Source: Heloderma charlesbogerti (lineage: Eukaryota; Chordata; Lepidosauria; Squamata; Helodermatidae). Taken from it: a stretch of DNA of 64,000 nt. Below the pieces are notes generated by a model. It saw only the letters and a program-made list of their open reading frames with translations, was not told the DNA's origin and did not search any database. The stretch is taken from assembly GCA_026122225.1 (NCBI GenBank), contig JANEZZ010002198.1:310001-374000 (forward strand). Reading direction: 5' to 3'. Made by a program: the position numbers and the translations under genes. This document shows, piece by piece, positions 1 through 10,701 of this stretch (its first letter is position 1; the number at the start of each line of letters is the position of its first letter).

Positions 1-392
1 ACAGCCATACGTTACTACTGGGAAAACCATAGCTTTGATTATACAAACCTTTGTTGGCAAGGTGATGTCTCTGCTTCTCACTATGCTGTCTAGGTTTGCC
101 ATAGCTTTCCTCCCAAGGAGAAAGCATCTTTTAATTTCATGGCTACAGTCACCATCTGCGGTGATCTTGGAGCCCAAGAAAATAAAATCTGTCACTGCTT
201 CCATTTCTTCCCCTTCTATATGCCAGGAAGTGATGGGTCCAGATGCCATGATCTTAGTTTTTTTAATGTTGAGTTTCAAACCAGCTTTTGCACTGTTCAC
301 TTTCACCCTCAACAAGAGGCTCTTTAGATCCTCTTCGCTTTCTGCCATTAGGGTGGTATCATCTGCATATCTGAGGTTGTTGATAATTCTGT
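1..392 (-). mobile_element. BovB (RTE) LINE fragment, cut by the window edge
   Basis: The minus strand encodes the C-terminal part of the BovB reverse transcriptase. It aligns with 7228-7614 of the larger copy at 6808-8883, including the segments for the 'ASGPITSW' and 'FLGSKITADGDCSHEIKR' regions. Homology stops abruptly near 392, just upstream of the YADD-coding segment, so the copy is 5'-truncated or deleted. The 3' end lies outside the window, so no TSD can be read. It is a non-functional relic. Confidence 0.9.
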
Positions 393-590
393 GTCTAGAA
401 CCTAATGCCATCCATTTAGAGAGAGGAACCAGACAAGAAGATTCCAAACTGACCAAGACGCATATGGAAAAGACCAAAATTCAGTATGAGTCAGCAGATA
501 AACCTGATAATATAAAGCAAGATCCAGAGAACCAAATCCACCTTCTTTAATTGGAAGTTGCATCCTTTCTGAAATAACCGTGGTGGAGAG

Positions 591-602
591 GACCCCCCCC
601 CC
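591..602. repeat. C homopolymer and unassigned flank
   Basis: A run of C lies in unassigned sequence at about 393-860, between the BovB fragment and the L1 relic. No gene-like signal is visible in this flank; part of it may be the degraded 3' continuation of the L1 copy. Confidence 0.6.
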
Positions 603-874
603 AATTTACGAAACAAAGCATTGATGTTCTGAAAATATTTGCCAGGTATAGATAAGGGAATCCCATGTATACCATAAACAATCCAAGGTATAGTATTTAT
701 CTTTATTTACCTTACCGCACAAACTCAGCTTTAAAGATGCCCATCTATCTAAATCCTGAGAAATCTCATTAATCAATTTATTCAAATTAAGCTTAATAAT
801 TTGAGATATATCTCTAGGAATAAGTATTTCAAGATAAGTAATAATGTCTGGGCACCATCAAAATAGCCAGTCTG

Positions 875-1800
875 CTAATACACTATGAAATATCCAATCA
901 ACATCAGTTTACATTTCGACCAAATAATTGAATAACCAGACAAATTACCAAACATATGAATCAGTGGCATCAATGTTGGCACAGACAACTGGAGTTCAAA
1001 AATAAACAATAAGCAATCATCAGTGTAAAAAATAATGTTAAATTCTAAACAGTCATGCACAAATCCATGAATAATACTATTCTGTCTAATACCCAGAGGT
1101 TCCAAACATAATTCAAATATTAAAGGAGAAAGTGGACATCCTTGTTTGGTTCTTCTCTGAAGTGGAAAAAAGCCAAAAACAAAACTAAACCCCAAACCCA
1201 TTAGTCATTACTCTACCTCTTGGAAATGAATATAAAATTCTGGCCCACTTCAAAAATTCTAAAGGAACGCCAAATTTAGTCAAAGTAGCAAAAATAAATT
1301 GCCAATAAATTTTATCAAAGGCTTTTTCAGCGTCCAGAGACAAGGCCAGCCTGTTCCATTCTATCACTATTTAAAACTATCAGATCTATGACTAATCTAA
1401 GATTGTCAGCCTCCTGTCTATGTTTGATAAATCCCACCTGATCTGTTCAAACCAATGGTGTAATAACTTTTTGAAGTCTATCATCTAAAATAGCAGTTAA
1501 TTTTTAATATCTACATTAATTGATGAAATAGGTTGAAAATTAGCACGATGAGTATGATCTTTGTCGGGACTAGGGATCGCGGTGATAGAAGTATCATTTA
1601 ATGCAGAAGGGAGAGAGGCAGATTCAGAAATATGGTTATAGAGGCGATGTAGATTTGGTACTAACAGGTTGGAAAAACTTTTATACCTTTCAATTGGAAA
1701 CCCATCTAGACCATGTGATTTCCCAGTATTCATATTCATAATTGCTTTCATAATTTCCTTCATACACAAGGGAGCTGAAAGAAACTGCCATGGTGAAAAA
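875..1800 (-). pseudogene. L1-clade LINE ORF2 reverse-transcriptase relic
   Basis: Three minus-strand segments in order read as L1 ORF2 reverse transcriptase. The first (1805-1497) has 'MNTGKSHGLDGFPIERYK' and 'NFQPISSINVDIKN', matching the conserved GKSPGPDGFP and RPISLLNVD blocks. The second (1367-1185) has 'LSLDAEKAFDKIYW', the catalytic aspartate block. The third (1201-875) has 'RRTKQGCPLSPLIFELCLEP' and then 'YTDDCLLF', the YxDD active-site block. The segments are separated by stops and frame changes, and sequence between the first two blocks is degraded. Endonuclease and C-terminal regions were not found. In L1 elements this enzyme performs target-primed reverse transcription; this copy is dead. 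The L1 clade assignment rests on block wording recalled from vertebrate L1s. Confidence 0.8.
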
Positions 1801-1859
1801 TCCAAACCCAGGAGATCAAAATGATTTTTTTAAAAAGCATCCAGGTTTCACTCCACTAC

Positions 1860-2350
1860 TTAATAACATAAGAAAAATAGAAGAGCCATTCTGGATAAGA
1901 CCAAGGGTCCAGCTAATCCAGCGTTCTGTTCACACATTGGCCAGCCAGCTGTCCATGGGAACCCCACAAGCAGGACACAAGTGCAAGAGCACCCTCCCAC
2001 CCATGTTCCCCAGCAATTGGTGTATGTAGACATACTGCCTCTGGTACTGGAGGTAGCACATAGCCATCAGGACTAGTAGCCATTGATAGCCTTCTCCTCC
2101 AGGTATTTATCTAACCCCCTTTTAAAGCCATCCAAGTTGGTGACCATCACTACATCTTGAGGTAGCAAATTCCATAGTTTAACTGTGTGCTGTGTGAAGA
2201 AGTGCTTCCTTTTATCTGTCCTGAATCTCCCACCAATCAGCTTCATGGGATGACCCTGGGTTCTAGTATTATGTGAGAGGGAGAAAAAAGTCTTCCTATC
2301 CTCCTTCTCCACACCATGCATAATTTTGTACACCTCAGTACCAATTTTGT
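1860..2350 (-). mobile_element. CR1-type LINE 3' end
   Basis: The minus strand has an open stretch (2435-2073) containing 'SLSHNTRTQGHPMKLIGGRF', 'FFTQHTVKLWNLLPQDVV' and 'GFKRGLDKYLEEKAINGY', which is the C-terminus of CR1-family ORF2. It continues into a 3' UTR that on the minus strand ends with a 'ctggacccttggtct' and 'cttctatttttcttatg' type tail. The same tail and protein blocks recur on the plus strand at 33300-33893, so the two copies confirm each other. There is a small internal duplication near 2327-2356 (EVYKIGTEVYKI). It is 5'-truncated, as usual for CR1. Confidence 0.85.
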
Positions 2351-2788
2351 ACACTTCACCAATGCTAAACAAGTCAGAATAAAACTTAAAAATTAGTATA
2401 TTTATATGTGCAGGAGAGGTGTACTCTTCTCTCATCTTTCACTCTCATCTTTTATAGTGGAAATAAAATTTCTAAGTTTTTGCTTCTTGAGACTATGAGC
2501 TTTTCTACATGGGGGTTTTAACCCGCCACTTTACCATGGCTTCTGCTTCTGGATTATTTGTGGGATTAAGATCGGATCCTTCATACATATTTTTTCCATG
2601 GATTTTCTTTCTTTCTATATGTTCCATTACAGAACCACTAGGTGGCGCTGTGGTATAGCAGAATTGCACAACAACACTAGGGTTTCATTCCACCATTTCC
2701 AGGTAATGCCAGACTTTCCTCAATCAAAAAAGCCAGGAAAATTGTTGCAAAGAATGGGAGAGGCCCCGGAGGAGGAAGATGTTGTGTA

Positions 2789-2853
2789 AAGCTACTACTC
2801 TGCAAACTGCTCTGCAAACTACTCTGCAAACTACTCAGCAAACTATTCTGAGT
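2789..2853. repeat. 12-bp tandem repeat (about 5 units)
   Basis: Successive copies of a unit close to 'actctgcaaact' run head to tail with few mismatches. The surrounding 2440-3300 contains no other recognised feature. Confidence 0.8.
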
Positions 2854-3307
2854 GAGGAATCATGAACGCACAATAAATGCCTCATGTTGAAAGGCTCAAC
2901 ATGCCAGAATGCTCCCAATACTATTTTCCCAAGATACCCGGTATAAACAAATTAAAGCAAATTCTGCCCATTGAGATATTCAGCTCATATTTAACATGCT
3001 GTAAGTCCTGATAAAGTTGCAGGAAAGCTGCAAACTTGGATATAAGAATTTTTAACTTATTATTCAAATATGTTTGTTGCATTGTTTTAATTTTTTCTTA
3101 TGAGATGCTTAGGCAATTATTCAGCTCCAAATAAGAGCTTTACAGGCCTCCCACTCAAATGGTACAAGAGCTAGCTGTACCCTCATTGATTTCAAAGTCA
3201 TCCAGTAGCTCAGCAGAGATCTGTGATTTCAACTTTCAGCTGAGAGTTATTATAGGCCTTTACAGAAATTATGAGTGCTTCCAGGTGAAGGGGCCCTAGC
3301 ACTAACA

Positions 3308-3490
3308 ACCAGATGGCACTGTGCAGCTATTCCATCTTTTTTTTTTTACTTAACTGTAAGAAAAAAAGATGGAAGAAGTGGTGGAAAAACACAAGAAGGT
3401 TATAAGTGGAAGATGACGTTGTCTGGTACCCCCCACCCCCTATAAAAATTTGTGAATGAGGCAAGGCTAGGGATGTTGGAGAAAGCCTCA
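3308..3490. mobile_element. Unnamed interspersed repeat, copy 1
   Basis: This segment matches 32798-32970: both contain a gtgcag-ttatt start, a poly-T/A hairpin, 'ggttataagtggaagatgac' and 'tgtgaatgaggca', then 'aaagcctca'. Two dispersed copies with the same order of blocks indicate a transposable element, but neither has a coding region and I cannot name the family. Confidence 0.6.
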
Positions 3491-3601
3491 GTGGATTGAA
3501 AGGACATTGAGCCCTAAGAGTCCAACCTGCGGAACCTGCAATGGACCGGCTCTCCCTGATGGTGTTGGTACCAGCAGGGAGAGAGGGAGGGTTGTGCATG
3601 G

Positions 3602-4198
3602 CTTGCGGATTTTGGCTTTATTTTTTTCCCTAAAAATGGCAAGTTATGCAAATTGTGGCCATAAAGTTCTTTTAAAAAAAAAGGTAAAGGTGTCCCCAAC
3701 CAGTCGTGTCCGACTCTAGGGTGTGGTGCTCATCTCCATTTCTAAGCCAAAGAGCCAGTGCTGTCCAAAGACGCTTCCGTGGTCATGTGGCCGGCATGAC
3801 TGTACAGCGAGGTGCATGGAACGCTGTTACCTTTCCCGCCGAAGCGGTACCTATTTATCTACTTGCAATTTCTTGCTTTCGAACTGCTAGGTTGGCAGGA
3901 GCTGGGACTGAAGACGGAAGCTCACTCCGTCACACGGCACTCGGGTCTCGAACTGCTGTCCTGCTGACCTTCCGGTCTGCAGTTCAGCGTCTTAACCACT
4001 AAGCCACCGTGGCCCTATAAAGTTCTTAGTTGTGCATAAATTGCAGCCGCAATTTACGCATAACTAAGCACCTTACGGCTGTAATTTGTACAAATTATGC
4101 TAATTATGGCTGTAATTTATCCACGATATGCAAATTGTGGCCACCATTTGTGTATCTTGCCATTTTTAGAGAAAAAAAATAAAGCCAAAATCCGCAAG
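3602..4198. mobile_element. Fold-back (palindromic) DNA element interrupted by a SINE
   Basis: The outer ends form inverted repeats of about 43 bp that are nearly perfect: the left begins 'cttgcggattttggcttta' and the right ends 'taaagccaaaatccgcaag'. Inside lie smaller palindromes, for example the block around 4026-4070 (cttagttgtgcataaattgc facing gcaatttacgcataactaag) and an imperfect one around 4077-4125. There is no coding capacity. The element was later split by a minus-strand Sauria SINE at 3672-4016. Without the SINE and one TSD copy it would be about 240 bp. A clear TSD for the outer element was not identified, so the superfamily is open. Confidence 0.75.
3672..4016 (-). mobile_element. 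Sauria-type SINE (tRNA-derived head, BovB-like tail)
   Basis: Read on the minus strand, it starts 'agggccacggtggcttagtg' with pol III A-box-like and B-box-like (ggtcagcagg / cagttcgag) segments. It ends 'gagtcggacacgactggttg' followed by an ACCTTT-type tail and oligo-T/A. The 'gagtcgga-acgactg' end matches the 3' end of BovB at 53309-53331, consistent with mobilisation by BovB. It is flanked by an 11-bp perfect TSD, ATAAAGTTCTT, at 3661-3671 and 4017-4027. Length and structure suit a full-length Sauria SINE. It is inserted inside the fold-back element at 3602-4198. Confidence 0.88.
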
Positions 4199-4506
4199 TG
4201 GGGCTGGGGACTCTGGGGAAATCCAGAGTGCCCCAGGAGGGCCAGATTTCCCCATGATGGACATCCCACAGACCAGATATAGGTGGATTCATACATCTCT
4301 AGGCAGAGTGATGGTGCCATAAAAGTCTCATGTGGAAGCACACCAAATCTGGGTAGAACAAGCACACATAGCCTGGGAGTGACATTATGATGGCATGCTC
4401 TGCCGCTGACCAACATGTGGTCATTAAAATATGTGGAATGAGCCCTCCATGTTTACAGTTGCCTGTGCAGTGGCTCCCTACACATATTCTAACAAATTAG
4501 AGTAGG

Positions 4507-4780
4507 CAGGGCTGGCCCAAGACGTTTTGCTGCCTGAGAACAAGTTGGCTCCCTCTCTCATTCAATGTTCAAAAGCCAACAAGACTGGCAGCTAAATCCT
4601 TTTTCAACACTAGCAATGAGACAGCATCTTCCACCACACTTGAAGGCAGCAGACTAGCTTAAAGGGCACAGGACAGGCTGCTCAGCCCACAGCTCTCTCC
4701 TCCAACACTTTGTTGTTGCCTCCGAGCATCTGCAGCTTGAGGCAACCGCCTCGCTCTGCCTAACATTAGGACCGGCCCTG
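4507..4780. mobile_element. hAT-like non-autonomous element, CAGGGCTGG family, copy 1
   Basis: Ends are 'cagggctggcccaagacg' and 'attaggaccggccctg', an imperfect terminal inverted repeat. The 8-bp flanks AGAGTAGG and AGAACAGG match at 6 of 8 positions, as expected for an aged hAT insertion. The interior shares 'ttttgctgcctgag' and 'gcctcgctctgcctaa' with copies at 13351-13626 and 13839-14158. Confidence 0.7.
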
Positions 4781-5129
4781 AGAACAGGTTGGGAATGGAG
4801 AGTGCTGTCACAATGCTGCCTCTACCAGTGTACCTTGATTTTAGCCCTTCTGAATATCTGAAAAGGGCTTCAGCAATAACTCACCAAGTGAAGAGATATC
4901 AAATGAAGTACCTACATGTCTGAAGCAACCCTTTGGCTCCAAGAGAGGAGGGATTTTTGTTTGTTTGTTTATTACATTTCTATACCACCCAAAAGCCAAA
5001 GCACACAACAGTTAAAACCATAAAGTACAACAATATGATAAAACATAATATAAAACTTGGAAAATATTAAAAGTACAATATAAAACTATAGTAAAAGCCA
5101 GCAGCATTGTAAAGATCTAAAAATATAAT

Positions 5130-5290
5130 AACAGATTTAAACAGATTGCTTGGTGGTTTGCCAGCTTTTGCGCATCCCCCCACCCCCACCCCAATTCTAA
5201 AAGGCTGAAATGCCTCTTCCCAAGGCTTAATTACTGGCAGTAAGCACTTTAAGCTAAAATATGCTGGTACTTTTGGTTTTTTTTCCCTTG
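5130..5290 (-). mobile_element. Fragment of the TAGGGATGCAGAACC hAT family
   Basis: On the minus strand, 'taccagcatattttagctta' followed by 'aagtgcttactg', 'gaggcatttcagccttttag' and 'gcaaaagctggcaaaccacc' parallels 30205-30306 of the complete copy at 30064-30414. The upstream stretch at 4950-5120 is AT-rich and starts with 'ttacatttctataccaccc', which resembles a reverse-oriented LINE 3' tail; that part is uncertain. Confidence 0.55.
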
Positions 5291-5756
5291 CCCTTTTTGA
5301 CTTCATCCCCACCCACCACTGGAGTGTGGCCCCTGGGAGTTTCTCTGAAACTGAATTGAGCCCTCAAGTTGAAAGAGGTTCAATGCTCTTGGTTTATATG
5401 AGTCACCACATGGAAGCAATTTGAAACAACCTCCATCTGGTGATGGCTGTGTGTGTTGACTACAATGCTTACCACAAGAATTAACCATGTCATGACACGT
5501 CTTTGTGCTACTGCCAGAACATCTTGGAGGTAGTTGGCGGGAGCATGAAAACAGTCTATGTGACCTCTGTCGCAAGTCACTCACTCTACATGTCACAGCC
5601 ATGTCATGGAGCAATTGCACCGTACAGACCTAGGCATGTCATGGGACTCTGAGAGGGGGCTGGACTCCAGCAGACTCCCCCCCCCACTTTGCCTCCTGGA
5701 CCCCAGTCCCTGGACCACCGCACTTACCAGACCCCATCTGTGAGCACCTGGCATTC

Positions 5757-5986
5757 CCTCAGCAAGCTGCTATTTTGTGAAAAAATGGCATCTCGGTTTT
5801 TTTCGTAAATGTAATGTTACATAAATGGTGGCTGTAAAGGGGCCATTTTCGCAACATTACAGGCATAAATGGTCCATTTATGCCTGTAATGTTGCGTAAC
5901 TGGCCCCTTTCCCACCATTTACACAACATTACATTTATGGGGGGAAAAGTGCCAGCATTTTTTCACAAAATTGTAGCTTGCTGAGG
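5757..5986. mobile_element. Perfect-ended palindromic MITE, about 230 bp
   Basis: The left end 'cctcagcaagctgctatttt' is mirrored by the right end 'aaaattgtagcttgctgagg'. The arms stay complementary for most of their length and meet at 'ataaatggtccatttat' near 5866-5882. A pair of 'gtaatgtt'/'aacattac' blocks sits within each arm, making smaller palindromes. It has no coding capacity. No convincing TSD was found, so it is called a fold-back MITE without a superfamily. Confidence 0.75.
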
Positions 5987-6334
5987 TGTTGGATGGCTGC
6001 TGGGCACTTGTGGGGTGCCCACAGACCATGCAGCAGCTTGTCCAGAGAGCCTAATAGGAGCGGCCAGCCAGCGGGGGTTCAGCGACACCCGGTGGTGTGG
6101 ACAGAGGTGAGTCTGTCCATCCCTGTAGAGGCCATTCCATTAGGGTTCCACATAGCGATTGTATCATGTATCTGCAAAGGATTGGTTGTTCTTGGCTAGG
6201 TTGCTTATGGATACTTTCCCATCTCTATGATTTCCCCTATACATTTCTAATATAAGAAGATCACTTTTCTTGTATTAATCTCTCCACTGGTGTATTGACC
6301 CCAGGAGCGTAGCCAAGTCATTTGTAGTGTTAGA

Positions 6335-6762
6335 TGGGCTTAGAGATCCATAATGCTTGCTTAAGTTCATTATTGTTGCAATTCCCTTGCTAGTGAGCCT
6401 CTGAGCATGTGAAGATGAGAAAAAGGCTGATAACAACCCCAGCACATTCCATACTAATGAGTAGAGTGTCTAATCAAGATGTGCCTGGGAAGCAAAGTTT
6501 GTTTATCTTAGGTAGTTGTGCTTGAGAACCAAACACTTCTAGTCTATGCTGGGAATGAATGCTAGGGGTGCTTGCTAGTTTAAGCTGTTTTATTGCTAAC
6601 ATATATTGTATAAAACCCATTGTACCCCATGGCTCTTGGTTCAGAGAAGCTGTCTGATCCAACCATTGGGTACGCCTGTGTGCTGTAAGTTACTCAATAA
6701 AGTATCTCCTTGTAAGTAAACCATTGGATCTGATTTATCACTATCTTGGCACTTCTAACCTA
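6335..6762 (+). mobile_element. Putative solo LTR of an endogenous retrovirus-like element
   Basis: The segment begins 'tgttagatggg' and ends near 'gcacttctaac', giving short inverted ends (TGTTAGA / TCTAAC). It has a TATA-like 'tgtataaaac' at 6608-6617, then an R-like 'tggctcttggttcagaga', and a polyadenylation signal 'aataaa' at 6697-6702 followed by a GT-rich stretch. That U3-R-U5 order fits an LTR promoter and terminator. No internal retroviral genes lie next to it, and no clean TSD was found. It could instead be a 3' UTR-like fragment of another element. Confidence 0.4.
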
Positions 6763-6807
6763 AGAGTTCAGCACCTACTGCAGAGGCAATACACCTGGTT
6801 ATATCAT

Positions 6808-8883
6808 TTGTTGTTGTTGTTCAGTCGTTCAGTCGTGTCCGACTCTTCGTGACCCCATGGACCATAGCACGCCAGGCCTTCCTGTCCTGCGCTCTCTCCC
6901 GGAGCGTGCTCAAGTTCATATTCATTGCATCCGTGATGCTATCTAGCCATCTCATCCTCTGCCGTCCCCTTCTCCTTTTGCCTTCAGTCTTTCCCAGCAT
7001 CAGGGTCTTTTCCAGGGAGTTTTCTCTTTGCATTAGGTGGCCAAAATATTGGAGCTTCAGCTTCATTATCTGTCCTTCCAATGAACACTCAGGGTTGATT
7101 TCCTTTATGATTGACTGATTTGACCTCCTTGCAGTCCAGGGGACTCGTAAGAGTCTTCTCCAGCACCACAGTTCGAACGCATCAATTCTTCGGCGCTCAG
7201 CCTTCCTTATAGTCCAGCTCTCTCAGCCATACATTACTACTGGGAAAACCATAGCTTTGATTAGACGGACCTTTGTCGGCAAGGTGATGTCTCTGCTTCT
7301 TACTATGCTGTCTAGGTTGGCCATAGCTTTCCTCCCAAGGAGCAAGCGTCTTTTAATTTCATGGCTACAGTCACCGTCTGCGGTGATCTTGGAGCCCAAG
7401 AAAGTAAAATCTGTCACTGCTTCCATTTCTTCCCCTTCTATATGCCAGGAAGTGATGGGGCCAGATGCCATGATCTTAGTTTTTTTAATGTTGAGTTTCA
7501 AACCAGCTTTTGCACTCTCCTCTTTCACCCTCAACAAGAGGCTCTTTAGATCCTCTTCGCTTTCTGCCATTAGGGTGGTATCGTCTGCATATCGGAGGTT
7601 GTTGATAATTCTCCCAGCAATCTTAATTCCGACCTCTGATTCATCCAACCCGGCATTTCTCATGATGTACTCTGCATATAAGTTAAATAAGCAGGGTGAC
7701 AATATGCAGCCTTGTCGTACTCCTTTCCCAATTTTGAACCACTCGGTTGTTCCATGTCTGGTTCTTACTGTTGCTTCTTGACCCTCGTACAGGTTTCTCA
7801 GGAGACAGGTAAGGTGGTCTGGTACTCCCATCACTTTAAGAATTTGCCACAGTTTGTTGTGATCCACACAATCAAAGGCTTTAGCGTAGTCAATGAAGCA
7901 GAAATAGACGTTTTTCTGGAATTCTCTTGCTTTCTCCATGATGCAGCGAATGTTGGCGATTTGATCTCTAGTTCCTCTGCCTCTTCGAAACCCAGCTTGT
8001 ACTTCTGGTAGTTCTCGGTTCGCATACTGCTGAAGCCTAGCTTGTAGGATTTTGAGCATCACCTTGCTGGCATGTGAAATGAGCGCAATGGTGCGGTAGT
8101 TTGAACACTCTTTGGCATTGCCCTTCTTTGGAATTGGAATGTAAACTGACCTTTTCCAGTCTTGTGGCCACTGTTGAGTGTTCCAGATTTGTTGGCATAT
8201 TGAATGCAGCACTTTAACAGCATCATCTTTTAGTATTTTAAATAGCTCGGCTGGAATACTGTCATCTCCGCTAGCTTTGTTGTTACTAATGCTTCCTAAG
8301 GCCCACTTGACTTCACTCTCGAGGACGTCCGGCTCAAGTTCAGTGAGCGCACTATCATGGCTATCAGGGACATTCAGATCTTTCCTGTATAGTTCTTCTG
8401 TGTATTCTTGCCACCTCTTCTTAATCTCATCTGCTTCTGTTAGGTCCCTGCCTTCTTTGTCCTTTATCATGCCCGTCTTTGCACAAAACGTTCCCTTGAG
8501 ATCTCCAATTTCCTTGAAGAGATCTCTAGTCTTTCCCATTCTGTTGTTTTCCTCGATTTCTTTGCATTGTTCATTTAAGAAGGCCTTCTTGTCTCTCCTT
8601 GCTATTCTCTGGAACTCTGCATTCAGTTGGGTATATCTTCCCCTTTCTCCCTTGCTTTTCGCTTCCCTTCTTTCGTGAGCTACCTGTAAAGCCTCAACAG
8701 ACAGCCACTTTGCTTTCTTGCATTTCTTTTTCTTTGGGATGGATTTCGTTGCTGCCTCCTGAACAATGTTACGGACCTCCGTCCATAGTTCCTCAGGCAC
8801 TCTGTCTATCAGGTCTAATCCCTGAAATCTATTCCTCACCTCCACTGTATATTCATCAGGGATATGATTTAGGTCATACCTGA
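6808..8883 (-). mobile_element. BovB (RTE-clade) LINE, 5'-truncated, 2.08 kb
   Basis: A minus-strand BovB copy flanked by a perfect 11-bp TSD, GGTTATATCAT, at 6797-6807 and 8884-8894. The 3' tail on the minus strand ends 'gactgaacgactgaacaac' plus a short CAA repeat, which is the RTE-type tail. It lacks the 5' UTR and endonuclease region, so it is a truncated target-primed insertion. Coding sequence is open from the truncation point to the element's stop except for one premature stop. Confidence 0.95.
6821..8845 (-). pseudogene. BovB reverse transcriptase, broken by one stop codon
   Basis: Residues counted from the Met at 8845. The reverse transcriptase core carries 'FIDYAKAFD' (about 317-325), 'VRQGCILSP' (376-384) and an intact YADD active site (419-422). 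The first reading frame ends at a TGA at 7223-7225, exactly where the copy at 50302-53343 has TGT (Cys). Downstream the same frame stays open to 6821, covering 'RIDAFELWCWRRLLRVPWTAR' in shortened form and the C-terminal 'SRTRLND' end. In BovB the protein nicks target DNA and copies its RNA; here the endonuclease domain is missing through 5' truncation. A single nonsense change in an otherwise open frame suggests a young copy. Confidence 0.93.
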
Positions 8884-9062
8884 GGTTATATCATCCCTTA
8901 CTTCTAATAATCCACTGAAGAATGTCCTACAGAACTCAGCTGTCAAAAAGAATTGGGTTCTAAAATGATAATCAGTTAATTACTGCCAAAATGAAACCAT
9001 TGCTATTCTCTTTGGGCAGTTTTTGATCAATTCACTAGTCACTTTTCAAAATGTATGCAAGA

Positions 9063-9115
9063 AGAAGAAAAAAAAAAAAAAAGGAAGGAAGAAAGGAAGA
9101 AAGAAAGAAAGCAGG
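9063..9115. repeat. Purine-rich simple repeat (A-run and GGAA/GAAA)
   Basis: A poly-A run is followed by aaggaagg/aagaaag units. The neighbourhood 8895-10590 has no recognised gene or transposon boundary and only short random reading frames; a G-run lies at about 10320-10332. Confidence 0.8.
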
Positions 9116-10589
9116 AGAAAATAGATATAATTCCCTCATGCCCTGTAATAAGCTTGGCTCTGCAGTTCCTGAAATCTGTGCCAAATTCAGTTGGAAGGCT
9201 GAAGGGGAAATGGGAATAGAATGTTGATTCTGTTTATGTGCACTACAACTACAGTTGGTTAATTAAAGGCGGAGGAGGTCAAAGTCCAGCTTTTTATGCT
9301 ATCCCAGGCTTCCTCTGCAAGGTAGAATTTTTACTTAGGATGAATTGGGGGGACATATCGCACAGCCCTAAGGATACCAAATGGACTAAAAGGAGAGCAG
9401 CCCCTCTTTATGATGAGGATCCTAAAATCCATTTGAGGAATATTATTTAATACATATATATCCCATCTTTCTTCTGTGAAAAAACTTGAGATGGCATTCA
9501 TGGGACTCCTAGGCAGTCTTTCATCAAAGCCCTGAAGAGATCAAAGACCTGCAAGGTGGCTGCATGATGTGTCTTCAGACCTGTCCCTAGTCTTCATCTT
9601 GGATTTCTTAAGCAGAGGATTTTTAATGTTAGGTGGTAAGATGACAAGTATGGCTGTGAAATAAATTGGCTGGTGAATCAGGCTGTGCAGCACCAGTTTA
9701 CATGCACAGTCCCCCCATCTGATCGATCTGGCTGTGGATCTGTGCATGGAAGCCTACTTCTGTATGCACATGTCCCTTGGCTGGATCGGGCGGGGGACAT
9801 GTGTGTGAAGCAGGTTCTTATGAGCTAAATGGTTGGGGCAAGTAATGGCAAAAAAAGCTTCCCTCGCTGCATATTTTTAAAAAAAAATGCTTTCCAGAGA
9901 ACTCTCCTAAATATGGGGTCACATTAATTTCAGCGGTGTTCTCTGGGGTGGCAAAATTTTTATTTCTACCTTCCATATCAAATATCAGCCTCAAGGTAAG
10001 CATAACGGTTGGGTCTTACAAAGTCTTGCTGCTGAGCTACAGTGCAAATACAGATAACATTCACAGCAGTGCTGATAAGGTCTGGGTGCTTCACTGCTGT
10101 CGACTGCCTTTCCAAGTTAACTCATTTGTAGGATGTCCCAAGATGATAAATACGTAGGCAGGGATCTGAGAATCATTACCATAACAGGGGCCTCCATTAA
10201 GATAATTTGCACAAGTGCTCCTTTTTCCGATGTGAGCAGAATGGGAAGTGGGTTCCACTTCTTTACCAACACCAAACATAAGCAATGTATTGGAATTCAG
10301 TTTTGATATCCATTGCTTTCGGGGGGGGGGGGTATGTTACATGTATGTTCACCTTTTTTGGAAAAAAATTACAACCATAGCTCAAAAAGCATGTAAAATA
10401 CATTATTAGTACCAATATCACAGTCTGCAATGATCCATTCCAGCCCAGGCACTTTGAGTATTTCCCTTAAAACAGAATAAAATAAACAATGAGGAGAACC
10501 AATAACCATCAACCCTCCTGGCCTTTGAGACAAGCTCATTTATGGTTTCTTGGGTCACTGGAATTTATGGTTTCTCGGGTCACTTTAGC

Positions 10590-10685
10590 AGCTCAAGATG
10601 CAATCCTAATGACTTTCCTAGGAGTACACCCAGTTGAACTCAGTATGGCTTACTTCTAAGTAGGCATGCATAGGAGTGCCCTCTC
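10590..10685. mobile_element. Harbinger-like MITE, 'GCAATCCTA' family
   Basis: 'gatgcaatcctaatgac' on the left faces 'gcatgcataggagtgccct' on the right, with an interior of 'cccagttgaactcagtatgg' type. It belongs to the dispersed near-palindromic family with GGGYGCAATCCTATG ends seen with TWA TSDs at 18222-18332 and 44341-44727. Confidence 0.6.
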
Positions 10686-10701
10686 AATAACCTAAGTAAT
10701 A

